Assembly: GCA_014905825.1 (NCBI GenBank)
Contig: JACGCN010000024.1
Location: 372,001-436,000 of the forward strand
Length of the DNA: 64,000 nt
Reading direction: 5' to 3'
DNA from: Lyophyllum atratum
Lineage: Eukaryota; Basidiomycota; Agaricomycetes; Agaricales; Lyophyllaceae
How positions within the stretch are numbered: position 1 is the first letter of the stretch; each line of letters begins with the position of its first letter. The translations under genes and the position numbers were made by a program. Shown here in pieces: positions 35,959 through 46,052 of the stretch. The notes below the pieces were generated by a model. The model had not been told where the DNA came from, did not search any database, and saw only the letters and a list, made by a program, of their open reading frames with translations.

Positions 35959-36714
35959 ATGCATTTGATGAAACTATTATTGCGATGGCATTGACATCGC
36001 CGTCTGGGAGCTTTTTCCAGCGAGTTTTGGCGCCTTCGTTGATATTGCTGAAATTTGGGCGTTACGAGACTGGCATAGATAGATTGGTCCCATTGTATTC
36101 CGGCGGTGGTTGGAGACTGCTCTATGAATGTCGTACAGGACCACCGATGGTTGGGAAAATCAACGCTGAACCAAGAGGACTCGACGCTGAGCGCTGATCT
36201 GTTACTGTGTATTTGGCAACACCATTTCGGCCCCCTATCCCGAACATAGATCTAGCACCTCCCCGGCGCTTTGACTCAAATATGTACAATAAGACGGAAA
36301 GCAGGAATGAACATGTGGATCCATCATTGCGTATCTATCCACTCATGATGAGTAGTCAACTTCCTACTTATTTCGAACTCGTCCGCCGCAATTTGAAGGC
36401 GGTCGAAAGGCCTCTGCGGCTCGCCAACCAGTGGGATCATCTCGTGCTGGGGATGTGGCCGGTGATAAGGTATATACATGGAACCCGCTTCGGCAAGCGT
36501 AGGAGAAAGCCTGGCGCGAGTACTGGTATGCCATTCCGGAAGAGTTGAGCAGGTGAGGCAAGCACTGTATATCACCCCTCGTCAGTCCGGGTCGCGGACG
36601 CTCGTCGTACTCGAACCCAGCCCAAGTGATAGTATTTACAGACCAAAGATATCCTTGTGGCGGACCTACTGCAAGTGATAGTATTTACAGACCAAAGATA
36701 TCCTTGTGGCGGAC
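35959..36714. other. intergenic with tandem 49-bp repeat and shared fragment
   Basis: No gene is supported. A stretch at 36208-36250 (around TGTATTTGGCAAC) recurs with changes at 38077-38117, just beyond the gene on the other side. A perfect 49-bp tandem duplication lies at the 3' end (see next entry). Confidence 0.45.
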
Positions 36715-36720
36715 CTACTG
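36623..36720. repeat. two perfect 49-bp tandem copies
   Basis: The unit starts CAAGTGATAGTATTTACAG and is repeated without visible mismatch at 36623-36671 and 36672-36720. The second copy ends at the stop codon of the minus-strand gene. A perfect duplication suggests a recent event or an assembly artefact. Confidence 0.85.
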
Positions 36721-37981
36721 TGACGTGGAGACAGTGAGCACTGATAAGATGCCGGCCATGGGAGCAAGAGAGTGCGGGCTTACGTAGGGCCAAGGCTGGA
36801 AAGTGAGGGTCCGACCCCTCGTGTTTCGCCTGGGGATATCGGCGAATACATCTTCTTTACCGGCCTGCTTGAAGCAGAGCCTTACACCTTGCTGAAGAAC
36901 GTAGGTCTCCCACTCGGGATCGGGCTTGAGGCCACTTTCGTCGATGGAATTTTGAAGTGTCCAGGCGAACTGGGGGGACCGCTGCGCGGCCTTGTCTAAC
37001 GACGCCTCGATGGAGAAGACCTGGACATTTGGCATCCCCGCGGTTGCTGAGAACACCTTGATATTGCGGGGTGTGCGCATGTGCTGTCCCGCGCTGTTGA
37101 CGAAGTCGAAGCAGTAGCACCCCTGGTCTGCTAAGTCGCCACCCCAGATACGAACCCACACCCCGTCGCTCAACTGGGCAATCTGTACATCGTGATCCTC
37201 GCCAGGGATAGGTTTACGCTGAGGAACAGAGTACCCTGTGAATGAGCAAGACGACAAAGCACGCGATAATGGTTGACTCACTCCAATCTCTTTAGGACGT
37301 TCACCAGGGGGGAATGCCCGTGCGACTGTTGCAGCGTCGTGGGCGTCGGCTGCTTGTATGAGCTCCATAGCCTTTTGGAGCGAGCCATAATTCTCCGTGA
37401 AGATCTTCCGGAGCTCTTCCTCTGGGATGCGGAGGCATTTCACCTGTAAGCGCAGGAACTCCTTCAGTTGGCGGCTTTCTGGGATGCTGGCGCTGGCATG
37501 AAGCGTAGTGTTTGGGGGTGGAGCCATGTAGGAATACGGCGTCCGAGTCACGCAGGAAGATGATGCGCGATGGCAAGTGAGCTCTGCAACTTTGGTGGCT
37601 TCGCGTGGAGGTTTGTGAGGAAGGGGAACAGGCCGTTGTCGGAAAGGCTGTCTTGAGGTAGATGCGGATGCGACGGGAGAGGGCGTGCGCTTGTCCCTGG
37701 CATTCTGGGTACCTTTCGCCTGAGAGGGAAGGGCATGTCTAGGCTTCAATTTGGGTTCGGCTGAAAGTGAGGGTAAGAGTCTGCTCATAATCTGTAATGG
37801 AATGAAACGCACCGTTCTTTGAATGCTGAGGTTCCTCCCGCTCCGACTCACTCGAAGACTCAATTTCAATGTAGTGAATCACTTTCGGCTTCTTCCAAAA
37901 TGATTTCGGTAGGGGAGGAGTTTCGGGCCTTTGGCGTTTTACTGGACTTGGCCTCGGTGCATCAGCAGTGTGGATATGCAT
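36715..37981 (-). CDS. unrecognised protein with UBA-like helical segment
   Basis: Two exons (37981..37813 and 37760..36715; GTGCGT donor, TTTCAG acceptor, phases agree) give about 404 residues. The N terminus is charged and disordered (ESSSESEREE). Around residues 165-210 a helical segment (LKEFLRLQVKCLRIPEEELR, then the GSLQKAMELI stretch) resembles a UBA/CUE-type three-helix fold. The C-terminal half contains an ordered beta-rich region with VWVRIWGGDLADQGCYCFDF. I know no name for the family; the pattern is of a fungus-specific protein. An upstream GTG-started extension was not used. Confidence 0.6.
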
Positions 37982-38154
37982 AGGGTTCTCGTCAGGTTCC
38001 CCTTCGCCGTCGTAGTAGTAGAGTAGTAGTATTATTATTAGACCTGCTGAGCTCACTTGGGAAATTCAACGCTGTATGTATTTGGCAACGGCACTTCGGT
38101 CCCATATCCCGAACATAATCTCTTCCTTCGTACAACTTCCTGTCATAATCTCAG

Positions 38155-39369
38155 TCATAAATATCTATTCATATCCTCCGCCTCCTCTTCGAATACCGCC
38201 ATCAACTCGTCTATCACAACCTCGCTCACATCTTTCCAATCACCAATCGTCCCTTGGCCATCTTCAACAGTTTTGGCATCGGCGAAATCGAAGCGATGAC
38301 CGGCCCATACCCCACGATGAACCTGGATCGGACCCTCATATCGTATGTTCAAGCTCGGATCTTGGGACCAGGTGATTCTGAGGACCAGGAGGTGCATAAA
38401 GCAGAGGGCTCGCAGGTACGGCATATCGGGGGTGTCACAGGCTTCACGGACAGCGGCTCCACTAATGTACTCCTTGGTGGTAAGATTGCGCAGGACGCAG
38501 GACCGATACATCTCGGAAAAGCGATAAGGGAGATCCAGCGGGAGGACATCAACCGTCAGCTCTAGCAGCACTTCGAGATCACGTCTCCCGGCCCACCCCA
38601 CTCGTGGGGGAATGCGTTTGCCGGCACTGCGATAGGATGGCCTCCGCAAGTCCATGAAATAGTAGTAAATCCTTGTCCTATGTGTCGAAATAAAGGTGGC
38701 CCTCTTCTGGTTCAGATGCCAGTCAGGTTGAAGAGTTTGGACGGAGATCAACTGCTCCCAGACATCATCAGAGTCCTCATCCGTGTTGCCGGGCCTGAAT
38801 TTCTCATCAAGAAGCTTCTTTTCGTCCTCGGTAAGCATGCCCTCGGGGAGATCGTCGATATCTGCGTTGTCACCAGCGCAAATGAGGCGATTGCCAGCCC
38901 ATGAATAATTGAGGATCTCCTCGAAACGCGCCTCGAGAATAGGTCGACCAATCTCAAAATATCGTTGGCAGGTGAGCACGAAGCATACCAGGTCCGCGAG
39001 GTCTTCAATCTCCTCGAGGATCATGCCAACCAGCTCCGTTGGGAGAGTCGTGTTTGCAAGGGATCTGTACAAAGAATTCAAGGTAAGAGTCGCGCGGTAG
39101 TAATCCAGGGAAGGGACCAAATCAACTAGACCTACTCTTCAGGGAATACCATGCGTCCCTCGAGAATGTCAAAACGCTTTTCAGGCCGTCTGAGCTGACC
39201 GTACGGCTCGATGGTGACAACGGTTTTTTTTTGTTTGCGATAGCGCCTCCATAACGGCCATGTCCTCCAGCACATCGATATCCCAGAAGAACTCTCCGAA
39301 CTTTCCGCCTACTGCTGTGCGGACTGGGAATGGATTATCGAGGTTGATAAAGCGAAAGTATTGCCCCAT
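38155..39369 (-). pseudogene. F-box-like protein A, frameshifted in exon 1
   Basis: The gene has exon 1 from the ATG at 39369 (MGQYFRFINLDNP), an intron with donor CCTGAAGA|GTAGGT and acceptor GTACAG, and exon 2 starting ESLANTTLPTELVGMILEEI, an F-box-like LP..L...I segment. In exon 1 the frame is lost at a run of nine T (plus strand, about 39223-39231): the paralogue at 41453 keeps SQTDKSYKVVTIEP, while here 5 bp fewer separate the same flanks, so the frame shifts. The rest of the gene is open to 38155. F-box proteins link substrates to SCF ubiquitin ligases. Either this is a young pseudogene or the homopolymer is misread. A TATA box (CTATAAAAG, minus strand) is at 39428-39436. Confidence 0.65.
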
Positions 39370-39487
39370 GACAGAAATGCGGATGAGAAATATGGGTGGG
39401 TGGAGACTCGAGAGCGCATCCCGAAGTCTTTTATAGGGCAGATATAGTGGCCGTCCGACCCAGGATCAAATAATAAATGATATTCTG

Positions 39488-40075
39488 GTGAGTCATGAGT
39501 AAAATTGGCCCTGGTTCGAGCTCATGCCTCGAGCTGGCCAGCAAATATTGGAGAATGTGGGCGTCTGCATCACGATCATTGTGTGCAGAATGCGCTCAGA
39601 TTTGTATCTCCATTTGGCAGCACCTCCTGGCCGATCTCGCTTCAACTCAGAAATGCCTGGCCGAATGCGCGTGTCGCACACTCGACGGATGATCTCCCCA
39701 GGAACCTATTCCTGGGTGGTAGGATGGCGCAAGGCGTAGGACCTGCAAGTCTTGGAGAGTCTATACTGGTCAGAAAGCGGGGAAAGCTCAATCACAGAGT
39801 CGTACCGCGGCGCTCGCTTGCGGGTCTTGATGTCCATTGAGGAAAAAGTTCCGGATGCCATAGGCGCTTGGAATATGATGCAAGATTATTACTTCATCTG
39901 GCCGATGGCCCAGCCAGGTTGAATGTTTGGGCCAAGTGCAATCCGTGGTCTCAAGTCCGAATTTCTCGTGGAGGATAGTGGTTTCGTCGTTGGTGAGCAT
40001 TCTGTGAGGGTCGTTCAAGAACCAATAGTCACTAGTGCCGGTAAGGCGATTCCATTGCGTGCTTGGGAATCAGAA
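39488..40075 (-). pseudogene. decayed F-box-like paralogue fragment
   Basis: A broken copy of exon 2 of the neighbouring family. NDPHRMLTNDETTILHEKFG (about 39955-40018) aligns with the intact gene's GMLTEDEKRLLDEKFEPG, and the downstream part matches the stretch with LRNLTTKEYI in several frames. No exon 1 and no continuous frame remain. The same decayed unit occurs at 41560, so a gene-plus-fragment block was duplicated in tandem. Confidence 0.65.
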
Positions 40076-40234
40076 ATAGGTGAGTTACATTGATGCGAAA
40101 AGAAGGGTACATTTGCAATTCACGAGGGTAAACACGGGAGTGCTAGAGTGATGTTCCATACCGTGTATACACCACTTCATCCACCGACACGAAGAACTGG
40201 GTAATGAAAGAAAAAAGGTGTGGTTGGCCTACGT

Positions 40235-41453
40235 TCAGTACCAGTAGGACAGTCGTTCAATCAGATCCTCTGCCTCCCCTTCAAATACTGCCATCAACTC
40301 GTCTATCACGACTTTGCTCACATCTTTCCAATTATTAATCGTCCCTTGGCCATCTTCAACAGTTGTGATATCGGAGAGATCGAAGCGATGACCAGCCCAT
40401 ACCCCACGATGGACCTGGATGGGACCTTCATACGGTATGCTCAAACTCGAATCTTGGGACCAGGTGATCCTGAGGACCAGGAGATGCGTGAAGCGAAGGG
40501 CTTGCAAGTACGGCATATCGGGGGTGTTCCAGGCTTCACGGACAGCGGCTCCACGAATGTACTCCTTGGTGGTAAGATTGCGCAGGACGTAGGACCCATA
40601 CTTTTCGGAGAGTGGGGTGCGGTCAGAGAAACCCTGCGAGGTGACTTTGGTCAGCCATTTTAGCACCTCAACATCACGCATCCCAGCCCAGCCTACTCTC
40701 GGGGGGGTTCGAACGCGTTCGTGATAACCGGTCTCCTGCAAGCACATGAAATAGGACGAAAGTCTGGGGTTGTCTTGGTAAAAGATGGCCCTTTTATGGT
40801 TTAGGCGCCAATCAGGTTGAAGAGTTTGGACGAAGCTCAATTGCTCGCAGACACCACAGTCCTCATCTGTGCTGCCGGGCTCGAATTTCTCGTCCAGGAG
40901 TCTCTTTTCGTCCTCGGTAAGCATGCCCTCGGGGAGATCGTCGATATCTGCGTAGTCGCCAGCGCAAATGAGGCGATTGCCAGCCCATGAATAAGTGAAC
41001 ATTTCCTCGAAACGTGCCTCGAGAATAGGTCGACCAATCTCAAAGTATCGTCGGCAGGTAAGCACGACGCATACCAGGTCCGTGAGGTCTTCAACTTCCT
41101 CGAGGATAATGATGATCAGCTCGGTTGGGAGAGCTGCGTTTGCAAGGGATCTGTACGATCAATTCAAGGTAAGATTCACCGTAGTGATCGAGGGGAGGGT
41201 CCAAATGAACGATATAGACTCACTCTTCAGGAAATACCATGCGTCTGTCGAAAATGTGAAAAGGCTTTTCAGGCCGTTGGAGCTCACTGAATGGCTCGAT
41301 GGTGACAACTTTGTAACTTTTGTCCGTTTGCGATAGCGCTTCCATGACCTCGCCGTCGTCCAACTCCCAGAAAAACTCTCCGAACTTTCCGCCTACTGAC
41401 GTGCCGATTGGCAAGGGATTATCGAGATTGATTAACTCAAAGTATTGCCCCAT
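40235..41453 (-). CDS. F-box-like protein B
   Basis: This is the intact paralogue of gene A. Exon 1 (from 41453: MGQYFELINLDNPLPIGT) ends at CCTGAAGA|GTGAGT, and the acceptor is TACAG|ATCCC near 41143, giving PEESLANAALPTELIIIILEE. The join avoids the stop codon that lies just upstream in the intron. Exon 2 continues to 40235. After the F-box-like segment come VVLTCRRYFEIGRPILEARF, a charged middle and a C-terminal half with LRNLTTKEYIRGAAVREAW. The family looks specific to mushrooms. The presumed role is substrate recruitment to an SCF-type ubiquitin ligase, by inference from the N-terminal segment. TATA-like CTATAAAAAG lies at 41510-41519 (minus strand). Confidence 0.75.
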
Positions 41454-41559
41454 GGTAGGAATGCGGATGGGAAATATGGGCGGGTATGACTCGAGAGGGT
41501 TTTCCGAAGCTTTTTATAGGGCAGATGTAGAGGCCGTCCGACCTAGGATCGAATAATCA

Positions 41560-42020
41560 ATGATATTCTAGTGAGTCATGAGTAAAATCGACCCTTGTTC
41601 GAGCTCATGTCTGGAGCTGGGTAGCGAATATGGGGGAATGTGGGCGTCTGAATCACGATCATTTCGTGCAGAATGCGGAAAGTTTGTCTCCATTTGGCAG
41701 CACCTGCTGGCCAATCTCGCTGAGTTGAGGCCGATTGCGCATGTCGCATATTTGACGGATGGTAAGCTCATGAATATATTCCTGGGTGGTAGGATCGCGC
41801 AAGAATGTGTGCTGGCCAGGAAGCGGGGAAGGCTCATTCACATCGGACCGCGGCCCTTGCTTGCGGGTCAAGTTGATGTCCACTTATAATGCAAAATATC
41901 GATCTGGAAACTACCCAATACATGCTCGATAATGAGATAAAAGGTGATACAAGTTGAAGGTCCCGTGTAGCATTTACATACAAGAAAGAGAAAAGAATAC
42001 TTGCAAAGAAAGGAGAATAC
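41560..42020 (-). pseudogene. second decayed F-box-like fragment
   Basis: It is homologous to the fragment at 39488-40075 (shared stretches near 39480-39550 and 41560-41630, and GHQ.DPQA.AAVR in both). It preserves TTQEYIHELTIRQIC, aligning with TTKEYIRGAAVREAW of gene B. No start, no full frame. Confidence 0.6.
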
Positions 42021-42045
42021 GGGATCACTCAACACAGCTAAGGTC

Positions 42046-44035
42046 TCAGTCAGCCATGGTCACTTCAGAATCCATGCTAGTAGACGCCTCATCATCCCCA
42101 CCGAGGCCCTCTCCCTAGCGCCCAGGCCCATTCCGGCGTCCCCTGCGCTCACCGGCTTTGGAGAACCCATCATCCGTCTCGTCGTTCGTCTCAGATGGGG
42201 TACTCGAGTTCTGCCTCCAGCTCCCCTTCTTCGCCCCACCGTTGCCTGTAACAAACCCAGTGTCAACATGATAGAGTGAAGAAATCATGACCAAAGGAAA
42301 CGCACCATTTGCCCCCTTCCCACCCTTATCAATCTTCGCAGCAAGCGCAGCGAGCCTCTCCTCCTCCTTCACCTGCTTCGCCCTCCATGTACACACACCC
42401 TTCTTGCACGTATGCTGATGGTACGGACACTGCGCCACCACCGGCTTCTTCGCCTCCGCCGTCTCCTCCCCCCACAAATCCTGCCGCCCCCCGCCGCCCG
42501 CCGCAGCACTGCTCCACTCCATACTATCAAACGTCGCGATATTCGCCTCCCACGGATGAATCACCTCCGCCCCGAGCTCAAGCGACTGCTGCTCCGGCTC
42601 CAGCCCGTAGAACTGTCGGTTCTGGCTCGGCGAGAGGCTGATGGTGGCCTTCGCTTCGAAGAGACCGGCCATCGCCTGCTGGGTGTCGTTCGCGTTGCCG
42701 TCCCAGCTGGACCCGGACCCGGAGCTGGAGGTGGAGGTGGTGGTGTGGTCCGGTTTGGTGGGTTTGGTGAGGCCTGGGGGTGCAGGGAGGCTTTGGCCAG
42801 GGGGGACGCGAAGGATGAGGCCAGGCGGGAAGGACGGTGCTTTGTTTGATAGATTCACGGACGCTGCGCGACTCCCCTTGGAGCCCCCTGCATAGGCGTC
42901 CTCAAATGAACGATCAACAGAAAGGTAAGATTTATACATACAGGCGTTAGGAGGCGTCGTCGCGGAGGCTGGGCTCGTCCCAGGAGTTGGACCCGATCGA
43001 GACGCTGGAGGCTTCGACTGGGTAATGGGCTTGTTCCCTGAAATTGAGAGGGATGTCAGATGGATATGGGACTGAAGAGTGTAGATTGACGTACACGCAG
43101 ACGGCGACGTCGCAGGGGAGCCTGCAGATTTGGGGCTCGGGACGCCTGTGGCGGGACTAGCCTTGGTATCGACACGTGGCCCAGTCTTCCTTGCCCAAGC
43201 ACCCTGGAGCGCCTCGGGAGTGTTTTGAGAGGGTGCCGACTTCGCAGCGGCCCAATTCGCCGAACCGACGACTAGATAATATATACATGAGGCATGCCTG
43301 CGTGGGAAGCGATTAGGGGACGTACCAGGAGGGGCCACTTTAGCTGGGGGCGGTTTGTCCTTGATGGGGAGGGGACGGCAAAGCGACTTGTTGGTCTTGT
43401 CTTCGGGAGGGGTGGGACACCAGTGTGTAGTAGGATATGGATCGACGAAGCTGATGAAGTGGTTCAGTGGCGTTCGACGAGTAAAAACAAATGAAAGATC
43501 GGAGACTCACTCGGTCGTAGGACTCCAAGCTTTGAACCAGGGAGCTTCGACGTGGATACGTTTCCATCCTACACGTGAAGGGTGAGAGTCAGGAGTGGCG
43601 TGTGGCGAGATGAACGAAGCGACGAACCGTCCTTCTGAGCTTCACGCCCGGTGGTATACAGGCAATGGAAGATCTGCGTAACTCTCCCCGTCTCCTCGTC
43701 GCTTGGCTTCTTGAGAAAGTCTGACCATCGATGCTCGCCTAACAAGCGCTCGTTGCTGGGATACTTCTTATCGACCTCGATGAGGACCATCCCACGCGCC
43801 TAAAGCATTTCGACAAGTCAGAAAAGTATGGGAACGACGAGAGAAGTGGTCGACGAACGCTAGGCTTGTAGTGCAACGCGTGAATGGGGTCGGTGCCGAT
43901 GCAGGCCGCGATCCAGCGGCTGAATGTTATGTAGTCTTGGGCCAGCTCCCAGTTCGCGTTCAAGGGGTAAGGCTGGTATACAGTGAAATATTTCTCGTCC
44001 TCAGCGGTATCTGGGGATTTGGCTCGTTTGACCAT
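42046..44035 (-). CDS. unrecognised agaric protein with conserved N terminus and Pro/Ser-rich tail
   Basis: The ATG at 44035 starts MVKRAKSPDTAEDEKYFTVY. About seven exons follow. The first three form an ordered domain (FSRWIAACIGTDPIHALHYK, then MVLIEVDKKYPSNERLLGEH, then RVTQIFHCLY). The rest is long, rich in Pro, Ser and Gly. Near the end is a short Cys/His cluster (CPYHQHTCKKGVC) and a coiled charged stretch, then SSTPSETNDETDDGFSKAG. The last codons are VTMAD before TGA at 42046-42048. No function recognised. The Cys/His cluster could bind zinc, by inference only. Confidence 0.6.
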
Positions 44036-44959
44036 GGTGGATGGAGGAGGAAAAGACAACAAAGTCCAGGCACCGCCGCTCGTATTTATATCCCCGGTCC
44101 GGCTTGTGGTTCGTCGATCACCCTTCTTTGCTTCCGTTTCCCAAAGCACTTGACATCTCAAAGATTCTGTTGTGAACGGGCGCTAGAATGGCGCTAGGTG
44201 ACGCTAGATGCCGAGGAGGCTGTGTTTTTTTGTGGCCTCGCTTAGGTACCAGCCTTGACGCACGCTGGAACAGCGTGAACAACATCCACGCGACTCCGAC
44301 GCGACTCCAGACTTTGAAGTTCAAAGAGCCAAGCAACCCATTGTAAGCAAATTTACTTTCACGAATAGATGAGAGAGATATGATCGCATTGTACTCGTAA
44401 AGTGGGATGAAGCGACGTGGGGGAGAGGAGCGAAGAACGGGAACTGTGCGCTGAGCAGTGACAGCGGTCAGCGAAGGTGTTCCCGAGCCCTGAAAAATGA
44501 CTCGAGACCATTCAGTGCTGTAACCATGAAGGGTCAGATCCTACTTAAGCACCGTCTTCATGGTTTGGCTGCTGGGCGCTGAGGACGTTCCTCACCAGGA
44601 ACTCGCCACCTATACTTACCTTGTTACAAGACCCGTGGATTTCCTCAAGATCGATTTCCTGGTCTTCGACAACATTTGAAGCCCTGTCAGAACCCGACCA
44701 AGAAAAGGGCTCACTCTATCGCTAATTTTCACACTTTCTGATTCGATATTTTCATTGCCAGCGAGCCCTTTCTCACTCGGTTCACACCTGGGGTCAAGGG
44801 TCTTGACGTCCCTGGGTACCCGCGGCCAACTCAAGCACACGGTGTTGCATTCAGACTTGAGTGCACTTTCAAGTTGGAATGTCATGAACTCACCCGGAAA
44901 GGTAGTTGAGGAACTTAATGTATACAGTATGCCAATACGCATACCTGGTAGAAGATACC
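44036..44959. other. flank between the last gene and the transposon
   Basis: About 920 bp. A minus-strand open frame at 44616-44942 has no family pattern, and I do not call it. This is host sequence into which the large transposon inserted. Confidence 0.45.
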
Positions 44960-44965
44960 GTGTTC
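44960..44965. other. target-site duplication, left (GTGTTC)
   Basis: GTGTTC directly precedes TATGACA. The same six bases directly follow TGTCATA at 63476-63481. Confidence 0.85.
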
Positions 44966-44989
44966 TATGACATTATTTATCGCCCTTTA
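44966..44989 (+). repeat. left terminal inverted repeat
   Basis: The first 24 bases of the transposon. They match the reversed right end at 20 positions; the differences lie at positions 8-9, 14 and 19. Confidence 0.85.
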
Positions 44990-45015
44990 TTTGGGTCGAG
45001 GTTTCGGGCTTCAGG

Positions 45016-45138
45016 TTCAGGTCGAGGCGCCTGGGCGGAGTTTCATTTATTTTGATTTAGGTTTGGTTTGATCAGGGTTCAGGTCGAGGTGCCTGGGGTG
45101 AAGTTTCAATTATTCTGATTTAGGTTTAGTTTGATCAC
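45016..45138 (+). repeat. left subterminal tandem repeat (about 62 bp x 2)
   Basis: Two units starting TTCAGGTCGAGG (45016 and 45078) and ending near GATTTAGGTTTAGTTTGATC. The G/T-rich strand is the plus strand here. At the other end of the transposon the comparable repeats are G/T-rich on the minus strand. Confidence 0.7.
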
Positions 45139-46052
45139 ATTTCGCTTCCAGGTTGGGGTCGTATCTGCCCCAGCAGGTTGTTGCCATTTTTGTCCAAGTC
45201 CGCGCCCTACTCCCGGGGTTCATATATGTTTATTGATTGTGATTTATTGTCTGGGTTCTTCTTGGGTTCTTCGCCTCAGGTCAAACAAGCGGTTGGGTCC
45301 AATCTTCAGCCTTCTGGCTCTGCTATATTTGCATTGACTGGCAAGCTGTTGAAAGCTCTTCGTAACAGTTGCCTTTTGAGACCTTGGCCGTTATTGGAGA
45401 AGTAGCATTTTGCTCACGGAAAACTAATCACTCCCGTGGCTTTTGCTGCGCCTCCCTAGGACGGCTCTTATATCAGCTAGAAGTCTTACGAATATGCTTA
45501 AATTTAGTGGCGTGAGATGAGCGCCTCAATCTTCCTCATTGGGTCATTTGTGGCTGCCTCTGCTGCTTCGCTCGACCGTAATTTTCATTGCGATGTGGAA
45601 ATTTTCCCCCAGCTGTTTTGCACATGTGCTAGGCGGGGCTAAGCATTGAACTAAACTTTATTGTCGCGTGCCTTTTTTCCAACCGTCCCAGCATAAAAGA
45701 GGCCCTATGGTGTGCAGACTTTCAACATTCTCATTCTCCCTTCTCCTTTCTGCTGTTTTTCACTGTCGCTACAGCTTGGATCGTTCTGCTCCTATTTTGA
45801 TTACACGGCACCGACACTCATTAATACGCCACTCTGTAAGGATCGTGTCACCTTGTTTTTTCCTTCTACTTCTAACTACCTTGACCGATATGGGCAGCTT
45901 TTGTCTCTATCGTGACTCTGTCTCTAGCACTTACACTTGTTTGTCAACATATCTGACCAAGGACAACTCTCTTTTATCTCCGTGAGTTAATCTTTTTTCA
46001 GTCTGTATTATTCTGGTAGCCTGAATTCTGTGTGCTGCTTGTGGCATAGAAT

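Noticed and set aside
41145..41165. Apparent stop codon in F-box-like gene B upstream of its second exon
   Set aside because: It lies inside the intron; using the TACAG acceptor gives a continuous frame that matches gene A.
44616..44942. Minus-strand open frame of 108 residues beside the transposon
   Set aside because: No motif, no good start context and no spliced continuation.
45016..45138. Interstitial telomere repeats
   Set aside because: The TTAGG-like words are not regular telomeric units; the array is a 62-bp minisatellite near the transposon end.
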